Positions 11,608 to 23,053 are shown, counted from the stretch's first letter. The stretch is 64,000 nucleotides of DNA from Azolla caroliniana (GCA_043228905.1 JBHGNT010000012.1:10292001-10356000), one strand, 5' to 3'. Numbers and translations: made by a program. The notes: generated by a model not told the origin, from the letters alone.

Positions 11608-14600
11608 AAAATTGGTTATGTCGGTCGTGAGTTAGGTGGCCGAGCTGCTGCTTGGTGGCGTGGCCTAAGGACCGCAAAAAACTTACCCACAACTTGGGAA
11701 GGTTTCGTTGATGTTTTTAAGAAACAATTCTTGCAGCCACCTTCTCAAACCGAACAAGCGCAACACTTGCTCACATTGTCTAGTAAGCCATTTACCTCTC
11801 TCGAGGATTATGTGCATCACGCTCGGACCCAGATCCAAAAATCGGGACTTACGGGTGAGAAATGGTTTGTCGCTTGTTTTTTGAATGGTATTCCCAATGG
11901 GGATTATCATTGGATTGTCCATGACAAGGACCCCACAACTTTCGAGGAAGCCGTCAACATTGTGCTGCGATACCATAGGACTTCCAAGAAAGACCACAAT
12001 AAACCTGAGTTCGCCAAAACTCTGAATGTCAAGTTCATTGGGAAACGTAAGCAATCCAGTGACACTCTTGACCGCGACTCAAAGAAACCGAACCTCTTCT
12101 GTGCATATTGCAAGAAGCGGGGCCACACAAAGGATACCTGTCGTCGTCTTGAGAGGAAGTCAATGAACACCCCTCCTCAAGACAAATCTATGAGTCACGC
12201 AGGTGAGTCTTTTGATATTGTTGAAGTTCATACCAATCACTTAAGTTTATGTGAATGCACTTTTCCTTCACATTTACTTGGACCTAATGATTTACTCCGA
12301 GCAGTCGGATATATCAATGGAACACAAGCACATTTCTTGTTTGATTCCGGTAGTTCTCACAATTTTCTTAATGATCACTTTGTGCAGCAAATGGAGCTCC
12401 ACATAAACGCAAGTGATCATATCTATCAAGTTCACATGGCAAATGGAAACGTTCAATACATCAGTGGCATTGTTTGTCAACTGCCAATTCAAATAGATAC
12501 TTATTTGGAGAAGCTTGACTTTCATGTTATGAAATTACAATCCGCAGATGTCATTTTAGGATATCCTTGGTTTTTTAATAAAAACCCTTCTTTGTCCATT
12601 GATTGGGTTAATCACTCAATCACATTTGAACTTAATAATTGTAAACATTTTATTCAATGTTCCAAACTTCCTTCTCATTCACTTGTGTCTTCTAAATCTT
12701 TAAGTGAGTATTCTAGTTCATTAATTTATTCGTGTGTAATTGATCCTGCGGTTCAATTTTATTATTTTAATATTGACGCCACACAATTACCACATTTTGA
12801 GCAACGATTACTCGACTCTATTTTAGAGGATTTTCAAGATGTGTTTCCTACGGAATTACCGCTTACTTTACCACCTAAACGTAATGTGGACCATCAAATT
12901 GAACTCATCCCTGGGGCTGCTCCTGTGAGCATTCCACCTTACCGACTTAGTCGATTAGAAGAGGATGAGATCGCTAAACAACTTAAGGAATACTTGAGTA
13001 TGGGCCACATTAGGTATAGTAAATCACCTTGGGGTGCGCCAGTTCTATTAGTCAAGAAGAAGGAAGGTTCGTGGCGAATGTGTATCAATTATCGCCGTTT
13101 GAATAAAATGACAATTAAGAATGCATATCCATTACCTCGTGCCGATGATTTGATTGATCGTTTGCACGGGGCTCGATATTTTACGAAAATTGACTTACGA
13201 ACTGGTTATCATCAGATTCGCATCGCCGAGGATGATATTCCTAAAACCGCTTTTCGTACGCGCTATGGCCATTATGAGTTTTTAGTCATGCCATTTGGGT
13301 TGACTAATGCTCCAGCCACATTCCAACAAGCGATGAATGATGTTTTCCGAGATCAACTTGGTGATTTTGTTGTCGTCTTCTTGGATGATATTTTGATATA
13401 TAGCCGTACCTTGCAAGATCATGTTCAACATGTTCGATTTGTTTTGCGAAAGTTGCGTGACAACTCTTTCTATGCAAAACATTCAAAATGTGACTTCTTC
13501 CAAAAATCTATTGTGTACCTAGGTCATTTAATTACAGAAAATGGCGTTGAAATTGAACCTTCTCGTATTGAAAAGGTTAAACTTTGGCCAATTCCTCGTA
13601 ATATTCGTGAACTTAGATCATTCTTAGGGTTTGTTGGATTTTTACGAAAATCAATTCGTAACTATTCCAAATTGACTACGCCATTAACTGACCTTTTAAA
13701 AGGTCATCCACGTAAGTCTGTCAAACCAATTTCATGGAATGAACAACTTGACAAATCATTTGAGACACTCAAGGAGCATGTGTGTCAGGCTCCCACTCTT
13801 CTATTACCAGACCCTTCTAAGCCTTTCTCAATTGAAACCGATGCTAGTGATTATGCTATTGGTGTCGTTCTTTATCAAGGTGGTCACCCTATTGCTTTTG
13901 AAAGTAAGAAGCTTGATGCTGCTCAATCTCGGTATTCGGTTCAAGAGAAAGAGTTGTTTGCGGTGATACACGCACTTAAAACATGGAGGCACTATCTCTA
14001 TGGAAATAAATTTGTGGTTACAACAGACCATCAATCATTAAAGTATTTTTGTGACCAGCCCGATCTTGTTGGTCGTAAAGGCCGTTGGGCTGACCTTATG
14101 CAAGATTTTGATTTTTCCATACGATATCGCAAGGGTTCTATGAACACCGTTGCTGATGCTCTTAGTCGCATTAAAGAAGTTAACATGCTTAGCTTCACGG
14201 AAATAAAATCTGATCTTTTAGATCACCTTCGAGGGAAATACCTTGATGACAGTTATTTCTCAAAATACTGGACGAAAGCCGAATCTGGTTTAGATGCCGA
14301 TACTAGCACCCTACCCTCGAAGGCGACCTTTCACATTACAAACGGTTTGCTCTACCGTAGTGGAAAGGTCTGTGTTCCAGATTTACCAAATGTTAAACAG
14401 AAAATTTTTCATGAATGTCATGATGCACCATCTGCTGGTCATCCTGGAATACAACGCACACTCGTTCTCATCTCGTGTACTTTTTTCTGGCCTAAGATGC
14501 GCTCTGACGTGCATAAATACGTAACTCAATGCTTACAATGTCAGATTAATAAGTCGGAACGACTTAAAGCTGCTGGTCTTTTACATCCCTTAGATATTCC

Positions 14601-15687
14601 CAACAATAAATGGGAAAGTATCTCGATGGATTTTATTGTTAGTTTACCTCGTACACAGAGGGGTCATGATGCCATATGGGTTGTCGTTGACAGGCTAACA
14701 AAATTAGCTAGATTTATTCCTACAAAAACCACGGTAACCGCTCAACAGTTGGCTTATCAATTTGTTGATGAGTTATTTCGTTTTTATGGATTACCGATGG
14801 ATATTGTTAGTGATCGAGATTCCAAGTTTACTAGTGACTTTTGGACTCAGGTCTTTAAGAAACTAGAAACTACGTTGAGCATGAGTTCCGCAGATCATCC
14901 TCAGTCTGATGGACAAACTGAACGAGTTAATCAAATTATTGAGGACATGCTTCGAGCTTATGTAGCAAAAACCCCTTCTAAGTGGGAGCAATACCTTCCT
15001 ATCTTAGAATTTGCCTATAATAGCTCTAAACATACATCCACTGGATATAGTCCTTTTATGTTGATGTATGGTTTTCAGCCACGTGCCCCAGTTGATGTCA
15101 CGATTCATCGTGATACATTTGACAATACACGCAATTTTTTGCAAGACATGAACCAAATATTGCATATTGCCAAAGAAAATGTCAAGACAACTCAAGATCG
15201 TGCTCGATTTTATGCTGATCAAGATAGACGTCCTCGTGCATTTACTATTGGTCAAAAAGTTTTTTTGCGTGTCCCGACTGATTCTACGTCATTATCTATG
15301 GGCAAGTGCGCTAAGTTAGCCCCACGATATTGTGGCCCATTTGAAATCCTTAAGCAAGTTGGGTCATCTGCTTATCACCTTGCCTTACCTCGTAACGTTG
15401 GTAATCATCCTGTTTTTCACGTCAGTCGTCTAAAACCATTTTTAGGCTCTGGTGATAACACCATCACAATCCAAGATCTTGTAACATTAGAGGATTTTTC
15501 TTACAAACCTCATGTTCCTGAACAAATTCTTGATTCTCGTACTAAACGTTTACGTTCTAAAGAGATTCGGCTATTCAAGATCAAATGGATGGATAAACCT
15601 ATTGATGATGCCACATGGGAACGCGAGCATTCGCTTAAGGCACAATTTCCTCACTTTATATTGCAAGAGTGCAATCTTTTGAAGTAG
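11608..15687 (+). CDS. E3 Gag-Pol polyprotein (chromovirus)
   Basis: Open frame of 1359 codons with no internal stop. Domains in order: C-terminal gag ([11 protein letters not shown], then [12 protein letters not shown]), zinc knuckle [14 protein letters not shown] (about 12100), protease box [11 protein letters not shown] (about 12340), RT with FLDDILIYS (about 13378), RNase [11 protein letters not shown] (about 13836), integrase zinc finger with HPG and CLQCQ, catalytic SMDFI, SDRDSKF and QTERVNQ, and a C-terminal chromodomain-like segment ([17 protein letters not shown]; about 15520-15640). All catalytic residues I can check are present. There is no upstream in-frame ATG: the frame opens after a TAA at 11605-11607, and the gag-like reading PKPDAVKNW continues upstream in another frame at an A-run. 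So the N-terminus is broken by a frameshift here or in the assembly. Confidence 0.9.
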   Translation, partial: KIGYVGRELGGRAAAWWRGLRTAKNLPTTWEGFVDVFKKQFLQPPSQTEQAQHLLTLSSKPFTSLEDYVHHARTQIQKSGLTGEKWFVACFLNGIPNGDYHWIVHDKDPTTFEEAVNIVLRYHRTSKKDHNKPEFAKTLNVKFIGKRKQSSDTLDRDSKKPNLFCAYCKKRGHTKDTCRRLERKSMNTPPQDKSMSHAGESFDIVEVHTNHLSLCECTFPSHLLGPNDLLRAVGYINGTQAHFLFDSGSSHNFLNDHFVQQMELHINASDHIYQVHMANGNVQYISGIVCQLPIQIDTYLEKLDFHVMKLQSADVILGYPWFFNKNPSLSIDWVNHSITFELNNCKHFIQCSKLPSHSLVSSKSLSEYSSSLIYSCVIDPAVQFYYFNIDATQLPHFEQRLLDSILEDFQDVFPTELPLTLPPKRNVDHQIELIPGAAPVSIPPYRLSRLEEDEIAKQLKEYLSMGHIRYSKSPWGAPVLLVKKKEGSWRMCINYRRLNKMTIKNAYPLPRADDLIDRLHGARYFTKIDLRTGYHQIRIAEDDIPKTAFRTRYGHYEFLVMPFGLTNAPATFQQAMNDVFRDQLGDFVVVFLDDILIYSRTLQDHVQHVRFVLRKLRDNSFYAKHSKCDFFQKSIVYLGHLITENGVEIEPSRIEKVKLWPIPRNIRELRSFLGFVGFLRKSIRNYSKLTTPLTDLLKGHPRKSVKPISWNEQLDKSFETLKEHVCQAPTLLLPDPSKPFSIETDASDYAIGVVLYQGGHPIAFESKKLDAAQSRYSVQEKELFAVIHALKTWRHYLYGNKFVVTTDHQSLKYFCDQPDLVGRKGRWADLMQDFDFSIRYRKGSMNTVADALSRIKEVNMLSFTEIKSDLLDHLRGKYLDDSYFSKYWTKAESGLDADTSTLPSKATFHITNGLLYRSGKVCVPDLPNVKQKIFHECHDAPSAGHPGIQRTLVLISCTFFWPKMRSDVHKYVTQCLQCQINKSERLKAAGLLHPLDIPNNKWESISMDFIVSLPRTQRGHDAIWVVVDRLTKLARFIPTKTTVTAQQLAYQFVDELFRFYGLPMDIVSDRDSKFTSDFWTQVFKKLETTLSMSSADHPQSDGQTERVNQIIEDMLRAYVAKTPSKWEQYLPILEFAYNSSKHTSTGYSPFMLMYGFQPRAPVDVTIHRDTFDNTRNFLQDMNQILHIAKENVKTTQDRARFYADQDRRPRAFTIGQKVFLRVPTDSTSLSMGKCAKLAPRYCGPFEILKQVGSSAYHLALPRNVGNHPVFHVSRLKPFLGSGDNTITIQDLVTLEDFSYKPHVPEQILDSRTKRLRSKEIRLFKIKWMDKPIDDATWEREHSLKAQFPHFILQECNLLK

Positions 15688-15694
15688 GGGAGTA

Positions 15695-16168
15695 TGTTAT
15701 GTACACATAACGTTGGTGAGGGTAGGTCACTAATATTTACATTAGTGAAGGGTATGTTCACTATTATTAAAAAGGGGACTAATGATTGGATAGAATGAAT
15801 GATATGTGCATGCACTATCATGATTTAGACAACCAATGAATAGAGAGCCTTTTAGAAAGGCACATCTATTCAAGGGGCCTAGGAAAAGGTATAAATATGA
15901 GGCTTAGCTACCCTCATAAGGATCATCACGTCGGAAGGCTGCTGGCGTAGACACCGGTGGTGCGGGCTAGGCTTTCGTCTCGACGATCGTGTTTATCTCT
16001 TCCAAGGTATTAGTCATCCTAATATCCGGCGGTATGGGACGTCGGTGGTAGGTTGGCTATGTCTAGATCATAGCTCGGGGGTGGTCGGGTGGAACGGGTT
16101 CTTCTATCCAATCTATTTTCTTCCTTTTTACTTGATTTGGTCTATTGATTAGTAATAGACTCTTAACA
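15695..16168 (+). repeat. E3 3' LTR
   Basis: 474 bp, read as identical to 9371-9844. It begins 7 bp after the gag-pol stop codon, following ggggagta. Confidence 0.95.
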
Positions 16169-16507
16169 GCCCGGGGTGTCGTTGTTGCTACGGTAGTTCG
16201 TATGCACGTTGTATCCCCCTTCGGAATCCGATTCATACGCTGAAAAGGCTTCTGCTTCGCCTTCTCCGCTTGCCAACGCCTGGAGAAGGGATTCGGTTTC
16301 CCGGAGGCTGCTTAGGCTGTTGTCGTCGTCCGGGTGCGATGTTTGCTGTAACCAGAGGGACTCCTCTGCTACTCTCCGGATTACGTTGGAAAACGAGCGA
16401 TCCGTTCTAATTTCCTGCACCGCTTGCTGGAAAGCCTCACGTCTCCTTTGCCTTTCAGCAAGGCGTTGAGTTTGATCTGTAACCAGGTTGTGCGTTGATC
16501 TAGTCAT
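16169..16507 (-). pseudogene. E2 gag, N-terminal part
   Basis: Starts with ATG at 16507-16505 and is highly charged (SLRETESLLQALASGEGE), ending where element E3 is inserted. The rest of the protein resumes at 9365. The same N-terminal layout, with a homologous ATG at 51859, is found in the gag-only element at 46.6-52.4 kb, which supports this start. The five bases gcccg at 16169-16173 are the right copy of the E3 target duplication. Confidence 0.75.
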
Positions 16508-16560
16508 CCATTCATGCCGTCGTTCGCTACAAAAACAGGAATCGTGGTCGCCAAAAACTG

Positions 16561-16995
16561 TGTTAACTCTTAGGGCCGGACAATGGCCTAACGTAGGGTG
16601 TCTACGAAAGACACTTCACCAAAGGGGTGTTACGGCAAGAGGATTAGGCTCAACGATTAATCCGACTTAATTAGGTTACTTAGCAAGATCGTCCTTAATA
16701 ATCACACGCGTAAGATATAACAATGAATGCAGAATGGCAATTAACACAGAGAGATAAAAACACTAAGCTTCATTAATTATCCGCTCCACATTACATTGTA
16801 TCCGGGCCTTTAAATAGGTTTCCGGTTTGTATTACAAAACGGTGCCATTCGCACCTGTTCGGGATCGGTCCGGATCCGGAACGGCATACCGATTCCGGTC
16901 CGTCCGTCCACACTAATAGCTCACTTACAACCATTCCTTAATAATTAAATAACTCCTTTGTTTCACACTCTGGACTCCTTTGCCGGCCGGTAACA
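16561..16995 (-). repeat. E2 5' LTR
   Basis: Plus-strand reading starts tgttaactct at 16561 and ends ggtaaca at 16995, 435 bp. Both the start block (gggccgga...cttcaccaaagggg) and the end block (ctttgccggcc) match the 462-bp LTRs at 46603 and 51915. The candidate primer binding site is just left (16545-16560, complement of tggtcgccaaaaactg), then the gag leader and ATG. The partner 3' LTR is outside the window. Confidence 0.75.
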
Positions 16996-17126
16996 GGCGA
17001 CTGAGACTTGGAGTGGATGGCGATGGACAAGATCGGATCGGGATCGGATTGAACCGGTCGGGACAAACGAGACCGGACAGACGGATCGATCGGTTGATCG
17101 CGGTGCATGGTGTTTTGAAGATTTTC

Positions 17127-17898
17127 GGTGTAAATACAAGACCAAAAGCCTAGTAGTATTTTATTTTTTAAAAGGGATGTGAGCAAGGCTTGAAACTTGC
17201 ACCTCTAAGATAGGAAGCAATATACTTGCCACTAAGCCAACTCATTTCCTTAAAAGCTATATTTTTATCATTATACTTTTACATGTAAATTCTCATACAT
17301 GAGAGCTTAGATGATGATATGGCAAGCATGCATTACATGCATTACATGCATTTCATGCATTACGTGCATGTCTTGCACCCTCACATGCACCATATGCGTG
17401 GGGGCATCTATAAAAGAGTGGAGGAATCAAGCAAATGAAACTAATGAAAAATTTGGGGAAAAATAAGAAACTTGTAATCCCATTGTTGATATATCTTCTC
17501 TCTTATCATTATACTTTTACATGTAAATTCTCATACATGAGAGCTTAGATGATGACATGGCAAGCATGCATTACATGCATGTCTTGCACCCTCACATGCA
17601 CCATATGCGTGGGGGCATCTATAAAAAAGTGGAGGAATCAAGCAAATGAAACTAATGAAAAATTTGGGGAAAAATAAGAAATTTGTAATCCCATTGTTGA
17701 TGTATCTTCTCTCTTAAATCTAAAAGTTAAAAGTTCAATCTTTATCTCAATATCTCTCTTTCGTCATATCAATCTCTCTCAATCTATCTGAAATACTTTC
17801 TCGCTAAAGTTAGTGCAAACTTCAAATCCTTCCGGTCAAGGACCTAGGTGGTTCCATCTCACGATCCGCACGTAGTGACGGATCTTCACAACAACGTG
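17127..17898 (+). repeat. LTR-like region with duplicated promoter block
   Basis: A candidate LTR beginning tgtaaatac at about 17127 and ending cttcacaaca at about 17898. The end block (ggtggttcc...cacgatccg) resembles the end of the E1 LTR (ggcggttcc...acgatccgg). A block of 238 bp at 17267-17504 is repeated in tandem at 17505-about 17716 with a short deletion; each copy has a TATA box (tctataaaa at about 17407 and 17618) and a cluster of catgca motifs. No partner LTR or pol coding is found beside it, so it may be a solo LTR or the left end of a non-autonomous element. Borders are approximate. Confidence 0.45.
17168..17250 (-). other. tRNA-like segment, antisense in LTR-like region
   Basis: On the minus strand TTGGCTTAGTGGC matches an A box and AGTTTCAAGCC is a diverged B box about 35 bases downstream. 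As at 4461-4545 and 62548-62606, it lies antisense near the start of an LTR-like sequence. Not foldable as an intact tRNA by eye. Confidence 0.4.
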
Positions 17899-17956
17899 GG
17901 CCATCTCTAGTTGAGTATTCTGGCTTAGATTACTACCACTGTTGTTAAACCCTATT

Positions 17957-18790
17957 GAGTCCACTCCTCCATTACCGCCATTCTACACTCAATTATCGGC
18001 ACTGTGGTCCAAGTATCATCTACCATTGTTCGATCCAACGGAGTTCACTCCTCCATTGCCGCCATTCTACACTCAATTGTCGCCAATGTTCAGTCCAAGC
18101 ATCATCTGCCAAGTTCACTCCTCCATTGCCGCCACTCTACACTCAGTTGTCGCTACTATGCAGGTTGTATATTGCTGCCACTTTTTGATTTGACGGAGTT
18201 AACTCCTTCTCCACTGCCGTCATTCTACTCTCAGTTGTCGTCATTGTGCGTTCCAAGCATCATCTGCCACTGTTCGATCTGACGGAGTTCACTCCTCCAT
18301 TGCCATCATTCTACACTGAGATGCCACTACTATTCGGTTTGGGATTCCTGCCACTGTTCGATTTGACGGAGTTCACTCATCCATTGCCATCATTCTATAC
18401 TTAGTTGTCGCTACTATTCGGTCGTGTATTGCTACCACTTTTCGATTCGAGGGAGTTCACTCCTTCTCCACTGCCGCCATTGTACTCTCAGTTGCCGTCA
18501 CTGTGCGTTCCAAGCATCAACTGCCACTGTTCGATCGGACGGAGTTCACTCCTCCATTGCCATCATTCTACACTCAGTTGCCCCAACTATTCGGTCCTGG
18601 ACTGCTGCCACTTTTCGATTTGACGGAGTTCACTCATCCATTGCCATCATTCTACACTCAGTTGCCGCTACTGTTCGGTCATGCATTGCTGCCACTTTTG
18701 CATCCGAAGGAGTTCACTCCTTCTCCATTGCTGCCATTCTACTCTCAGTTGCCGTCACTCCTCCACTGCCGCGATTCTACACTCAGTTGC
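17957..18790 (+). repeat. Proline-rich 28-codon tandem repeat array
   Basis: Blocks starting gagttcactcctccattgcc recur at about 17957, 18041, 18111, 18196, 18285, 18369, 18453, 18542, 18626 and 18710. Most spacings are 84 bp (28 codons), others 70, 85 or 89. In frame the unit reads EFTPPLPSFYTQLP followed by LFGPGLLPLFD-like sequence. The 84-bp period keeps frame, which suggests a coding origin (Pro/Leu-rich repeat protein), but the 70-, 85- and 89-bp spacings shift frame and no single frame spans the array. No start codon with good context is evident. I cannot name the protein. Confidence 0.6.
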
Positions 18791-18965
18791 TACCACTATT
18801 CGGCCCTGGATTACCACCATTGTTCGGTCTTGGATTTGAATAATTATTATGTCTATTGATTATCTTGTGTGTTGTGGAATATTTTTTTGTATTGTTGTTG
18901 CCCATAGCCATCTTTAATAAGTGTCTTTTTTTTGGGAAAATTAGGGTTTAAACCCATCAAGACAA

Positions 18966-19574
18966 ATGGAAGGGGAAGGAGGGTGTTTAGAATTACCCCT
19001 CAATGATCATGAGGATAGGGATGACGCTATCAGGACACAACAAGCGATACAAAAGTATTGGGTAGAAAAAAAAAGAAAATATTGTCAATTGTTGAAGGAT
19101 ACGAAAGCCACACTCACTAAAGGTAAAAATAGCATTGGTTGCGATATAGGTCTAAATATCACTGAGAATGGAAGTAATGAGACTACTATCATAGAGAGAA
19201 AGGTTGTAGACTATTTCAATGTTCAAACCAAGCACATCAGCAATGAAGACAAGAAGGTAGTGCTTTATGGAATATTAAATGACCCATCGATAAAGGAGTT
19301 AGTTGATTGTGATGGTCCTAATGCAAACATAACATATGTACTAGTAAATAATCTCCGTAATAGTTTCATATCCATGAGCAGGTCAGAAGATGATATTGTC
19401 TTAAAAAGGTCTAGTCTAATGACATTACTTAATAGTGATGTTGACGATAGTAACATCAATGTGTTATGTAAGGTAATTGGTGTTAGTAGAAAAAGTGTGT
19501 ACAATACATTGAACCAGATAGTTTCCTCGGGTGAAGGAACTAGTCTACTAAAGCTAACAACAAGATGCAAGTGA
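18966..19574 (+). CDS. Uncharacterised 202-aa ORF upstream of a DDE-like relic
   Basis: Starts with ATG at 18966 just after attagggtttaaaccc, a telo-box-like motif common near plant transcription starts. The product is acidic and Lys-rich (MEGEGGCLELPLNDHEDRDD). The C-terminal part, LCKVIGVSRKSVYNTLN, looks like a helix-turn-helix. It ends at TGA and is followed at once by sequence (FWTNESRFLPNKKHLCRKR) that I remember in the middle of a widespread family of DDE-like proteins. It therefore probably represents the N-terminal third of such a protein. Whether it is expressed cannot be told. Confidence 0.45.
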   Translation: MEGEGGCLELPLNDHEDRDDAIRTQQAIQKYWVEKKRKYCQLLKDTKATLTKGKNSIGCDIGLNITENGSNETTIIERKVVDYFNVQTKHISNEDKKVVLYGILNDPSIKELVDCDGPNANITYVLVNNLRNSFISMSRSEDDIVLKRSSLMTLLNSDVDDSNINVLCKVIGVSRKSVYNTLNQIVSSGEGTSLLKLTTRCK

Positions 19575-20560
19575 ATGACACCCATAACATCAGAAATCAA
19601 GGATATAATCACAATATTTTGGACTAATGAGAGTAGGTTTTTACCGAATAAGAAGCATTTATGTAGGAAACGTGTTGGAAGGAGTCAATACAAGGAGCAT
19701 CCCATTCATCTTCTTGATGTACCTCAAGTATTTATATTTATCTCAACATTTGTTTTGACTTTTGAGCTTAGTTAGTTAGCTTATTAGCTACCTCCGAATA
19801 AGACTTGCATATCTGATTTTCCAAATGATGTAGTAGTCTCAGTAGTAGATTTCGCAGAGAATTATACTTTCAAGCAGTAGAATGAAATTCAATCTATGCA
19901 TTGATGTTCAGCGCACATAACCATTTTTGTGCACATAACATATTTTCAAGTTTCAAGTGATGTTAAAAGAGTAATTCATTTTTTTATTTCTAATGATAAG
20001 AAGCATGATACCTTGCTCGTCCAACATTGTTTTAACTTACATTGGCAATGGTTATTAGCTAAACGTTTGGAGCTTACTCAACATTGGGTCTGGTCTGATG
20101 GAGTTGGCGTCACAATTCAAGGCTAGATTTCCATTTTATTTTGTGGGGAGGTATCCTGCTATAACAGGTTTGGAGATGAGATGGAATTTTTTTGGGTCTA
20201 GCCATGGTAAAGGTGAACATGAGGGTGCAGGTGGTGTTATAAAGCAAGCACTTACCCATGAACAACTAAAGGCAGATGGTGTGCAGATGAATTTTGTGGC
20301 ACATCTAGTTGAATTTTTAAGAGCTAATATGTTAACGAGTGCGACTGGTGTTTATTTCTAGCAAGTTCGAGATATCAAACGTGAATTTTGGGAAGTGAAG
20401 ATAGATGAAGTAAATAGGGAGAAGACTTGAGTGCCAAGGAATTCCTGAATTACGATCTCTCCATGTTGTTCGCGGTTATTCTAGGTTGGATGGTCATTGT
20501 ATTGCGGTTAGAGAATTAACTTGTTTTTGCTTCCATTGTGTGCAGGGAAATTAGAGGTAT
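19575..20560 (+). pseudogene. DDE-like relic (DFAENY / SDG / HGKG family)
   Basis: Pieces in several frames keep one collinear protein: PNKKHLCRKRVG (about 19640), VVDFAENYTFKQ then a TAG (about 19840-19880), FFISNDKKHDT (about 19980), VWSDG (about 20090), a frameshift, SQFKARFPFYFVGRYP (about 20115), WNFFGSSHGKGEHEGAGG (about 20185) and VRELTCFCFHC (about 20510). I recall this order from large unnamed protein families in animals and early-diverging plants; Asp in DFAENY and SDG, and the HGKG block, look like an RNase H-fold (DDE) active site. At least two stops and one frameshift make it a pseudogene. It may continue the 18966 ORF. Family name unknown to me. Confidence 0.55.
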
Positions 20561-23053
20561 CGTTTAAACAAAGCATATATTCAGAATTGGGAGTATCATA
20601 CATTGAACGATAAGGAAGCAGTTGATGGAGAATAAAAAATGAAGAATATATTAGAATATATTAGATGCTTGGGGAAATGTTTTATCTACCGGGACATTCT
20701 ACATCGAAGGTATTTTTTATGCAAGTCTAGATTATTACGATTATGTGTATAGGCTATTAGAAAACAAACCAATGGCGTACATGTACTCTCATTTAGTTAG
20801 GTGCATCAATGCCCCAATGTCGCAATACAATAGGTGCTCAGGTTTATACACAATTAGTGCTTTATGTGTATGAATGTATTTACAACAGTATGCCATGGAA
20901 TTTGTAGCTACATGTAGCAATTACCAGTTTTCTTGTAAAACAAACAAAGCACATTTATTGAAAATAAACAGTTTAATGGACCTGTTTGGGAGTTTTTTTT
21001 TTATATACAGTCTACTTTTTGTGCTTCTTTCTCAATAAAATCGTGTGTCTTTTTTATATACAGTCTTCTTTCTAATATACAGTTTAATAATATCGTTTAG
21101 GGTTCTTCTTTCTGAGATACAAATTTACTCAAGTGAACCATGTACAAGTTAAAATAGTTTGCATAATTTTAAGAAAAAGCACTATCATGAAATCAGCAAT
21201 CCGGAACATACTCTTAAAATTACACATTGGATAAGTTACTCAAAACAAGCAATTTAATTCTTCATTGATTAATCAGTCATCAAATTACATATTTATAACA
21301 TCCCATTGCCAATGTCTTCAAATCACCTATAAACAGCTAAGCTCTTACTGGTCAGTGGAATTTCTCTAAATATATGATCTGCATATCGAGCTCGATATGG
21401 AGTCCACAACCATGTAGCTAGTTGGCAACTCAATGTTTTCACCAAGTATTGTTCAGGCATTTCATCAGGTAGAATGAGACAGCATCAACGAATGTTGAAG
21501 TAATGTCGGAAATGTTCTGTATCCAAAATCAACGTATTGTCGGCATTATAATCTGGCCAAGTGGCCCAAAAATCAGAAAGTCTTTTGAATCTTGCAACAT
21601 CCTTCTACTCAGAATTCTCTCGTGTCCACTGACCCTTGAAATGTTGTCGCCACTTCGGGAAGAATCTTTCTACACACTTCCACACATCTATACATAGTTT
21701 TTCACTCCAAATAAACAAATCAAAGTATTGCACAGCCCACTCCAGAAATTGATTTGTGTCCCTCCTTGGTGTCATATATCGCACACTCATCAGGACTTTA
21801 TCAAGCTCTAAGATCAAGGCTCTTCTTTCGACTTCTAATTGTTTAGGTTTCCATTCCTGTAATTGAGCCTCTGTTACACCAATTACTGGTAGCACACAAT
21901 CAATTTCAATAAACTCAAGTTCTGTCAGCATAATTGGTTTCCTTTTCCTCTTCAAACCCCTGGTCGACTGTGTTGGGCCTGGCTTCACATTCTGGTGCTC
22001 TTGTGTTGTCGACTTTATCATTGGCTCGGTGCATGTAGATACTGATCTAGTCAATATTAGCCCACTGATATCACATGTTGCATCTATCTACAAAATCAGA
22101 TCATCTGTGCAACATGCTTGATCAACTTGCGTGACCAGATCATTTGTGTCAATTGCTACATCTACTTTCAAGATGTGACCTTCTAAACACACAGCAACAT
22201 CAACAGTTTCCACACTACCATCAGCCTTAGGAGCCATAGATTCAAACCCTTTAGACTCTGCAAAATCAGAAAACACCAACATATTCACACTCACAAAGTA
22301 ACTAGCAGTCTTACAAAACAACATAATGAACATCAAATATTTTCCATCATAGAACAATATGAACATAATTATCTTGGAGAAACATCATAGAGTTCCATTA
22401 CATAATGTGGATTAAGCAACAACCAATCTGAGGTTTTACTTCTCCAAATAGATCATAGTAAAATTTCATAAAACCCTAGGAAAATTGCTAACAATCATAT
22501 CCCACTAATAAGTACTTTGCTCCAATTCAAGAGCCCCTTGACCGAGTAACTGGTCTTGTCCCCGATCGTGGCCCCTTCTTCAGCCTTTTTCTAGCCGGTT
22601 GCCCATTTAGCCTTGCTTCTTTGACCCATTGCGCAAGTGTGTCCTCCTCCGACAACCTTTCCATCACCTTAGCAACGGCTTGCACGTCAGCCCCGTCTTT
22701 CGCTAGCTTTTCCAATACAGTGGGATCTGTTTGGACATTATTAGTAGTTGGGCTCAGTGGGGTGGAATCAAGGTTTTGGGATTCAAAGAAATGTTGCATC
22801 AAGTGTTCAAAAACACTATTGTTATGAACCTCAGATTTACATGTTGTTTCAATATTTCATTGCTTTTCACATTGTTTCCTAATTCAGTACCATCTTCCAA
22901 AAGAATAGGGTGGAGCTGATCTGAAGGAGATGTGATAGGAGGACTCTTACTTTCAGCCACATTGGCAACTATCTCCTCATTGGTTGCAACGTCATCAGCA
23001 CTAGACACCTCATGTGCCCTCCTTAATCCACAAGATTCTACAAGAACATGATT

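Larger units (their letters stand above)
9371..16168 (+). mobile_element. E3: young Ty3 chromovirus, complete, in E2 gag
   Basis: A 6798-bp element with two 474-bp LTRs (9371-9844 and 15695-16168) that I read as identical base for base. Target duplication gcccg lies at 9366-9370 and 16169-16173. The primer binding site tggtatcagagc follows the 5' LTR at 9846-9857 (complement of initiator tRNA-Met), and a purine tract ggggagta precedes the 3' LTR. The internal region has a 1.75-kb leader with tandem repeats and one long gag-pol frame ending in a chromodomain-like segment, so I place it among chromoviruses. Identical LTRs imply very recent insertion; the N-terminal gag frame is broken (see the CDS entry). 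Confidence 0.95.
5069..16995 (-). mobile_element. E2: Ty3/gypsy element, minus strand, broken by E1 and E3
   Basis: Reading right to left: 5' LTR (16995-16561), gag start (16507), gag continuing at 9365-7812 after the E3 insertion, protease (7749-7096), RT/RNase H (7059 to about 5850) and integrase cut at 5069 by E1. The rest of the integrase and the 3' LTR must lie left of the window. The pol is not of chromovirus type as far as it can be read (no chromodomain region is present), and looks closer to Tat-like plant Ty3 elements. Multiple stops and frameshifts show an old copy. It shares LTR and gag family with the gag-only element at 46603-52376. Confidence 0.85.

Noticed and set aside
11731-11733. 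Start codon of the E3 polyprotein at 11731
   Set aside because: The codon is TTG and gag-like reading continues upstream in frame to 11608; the real start is not visible.
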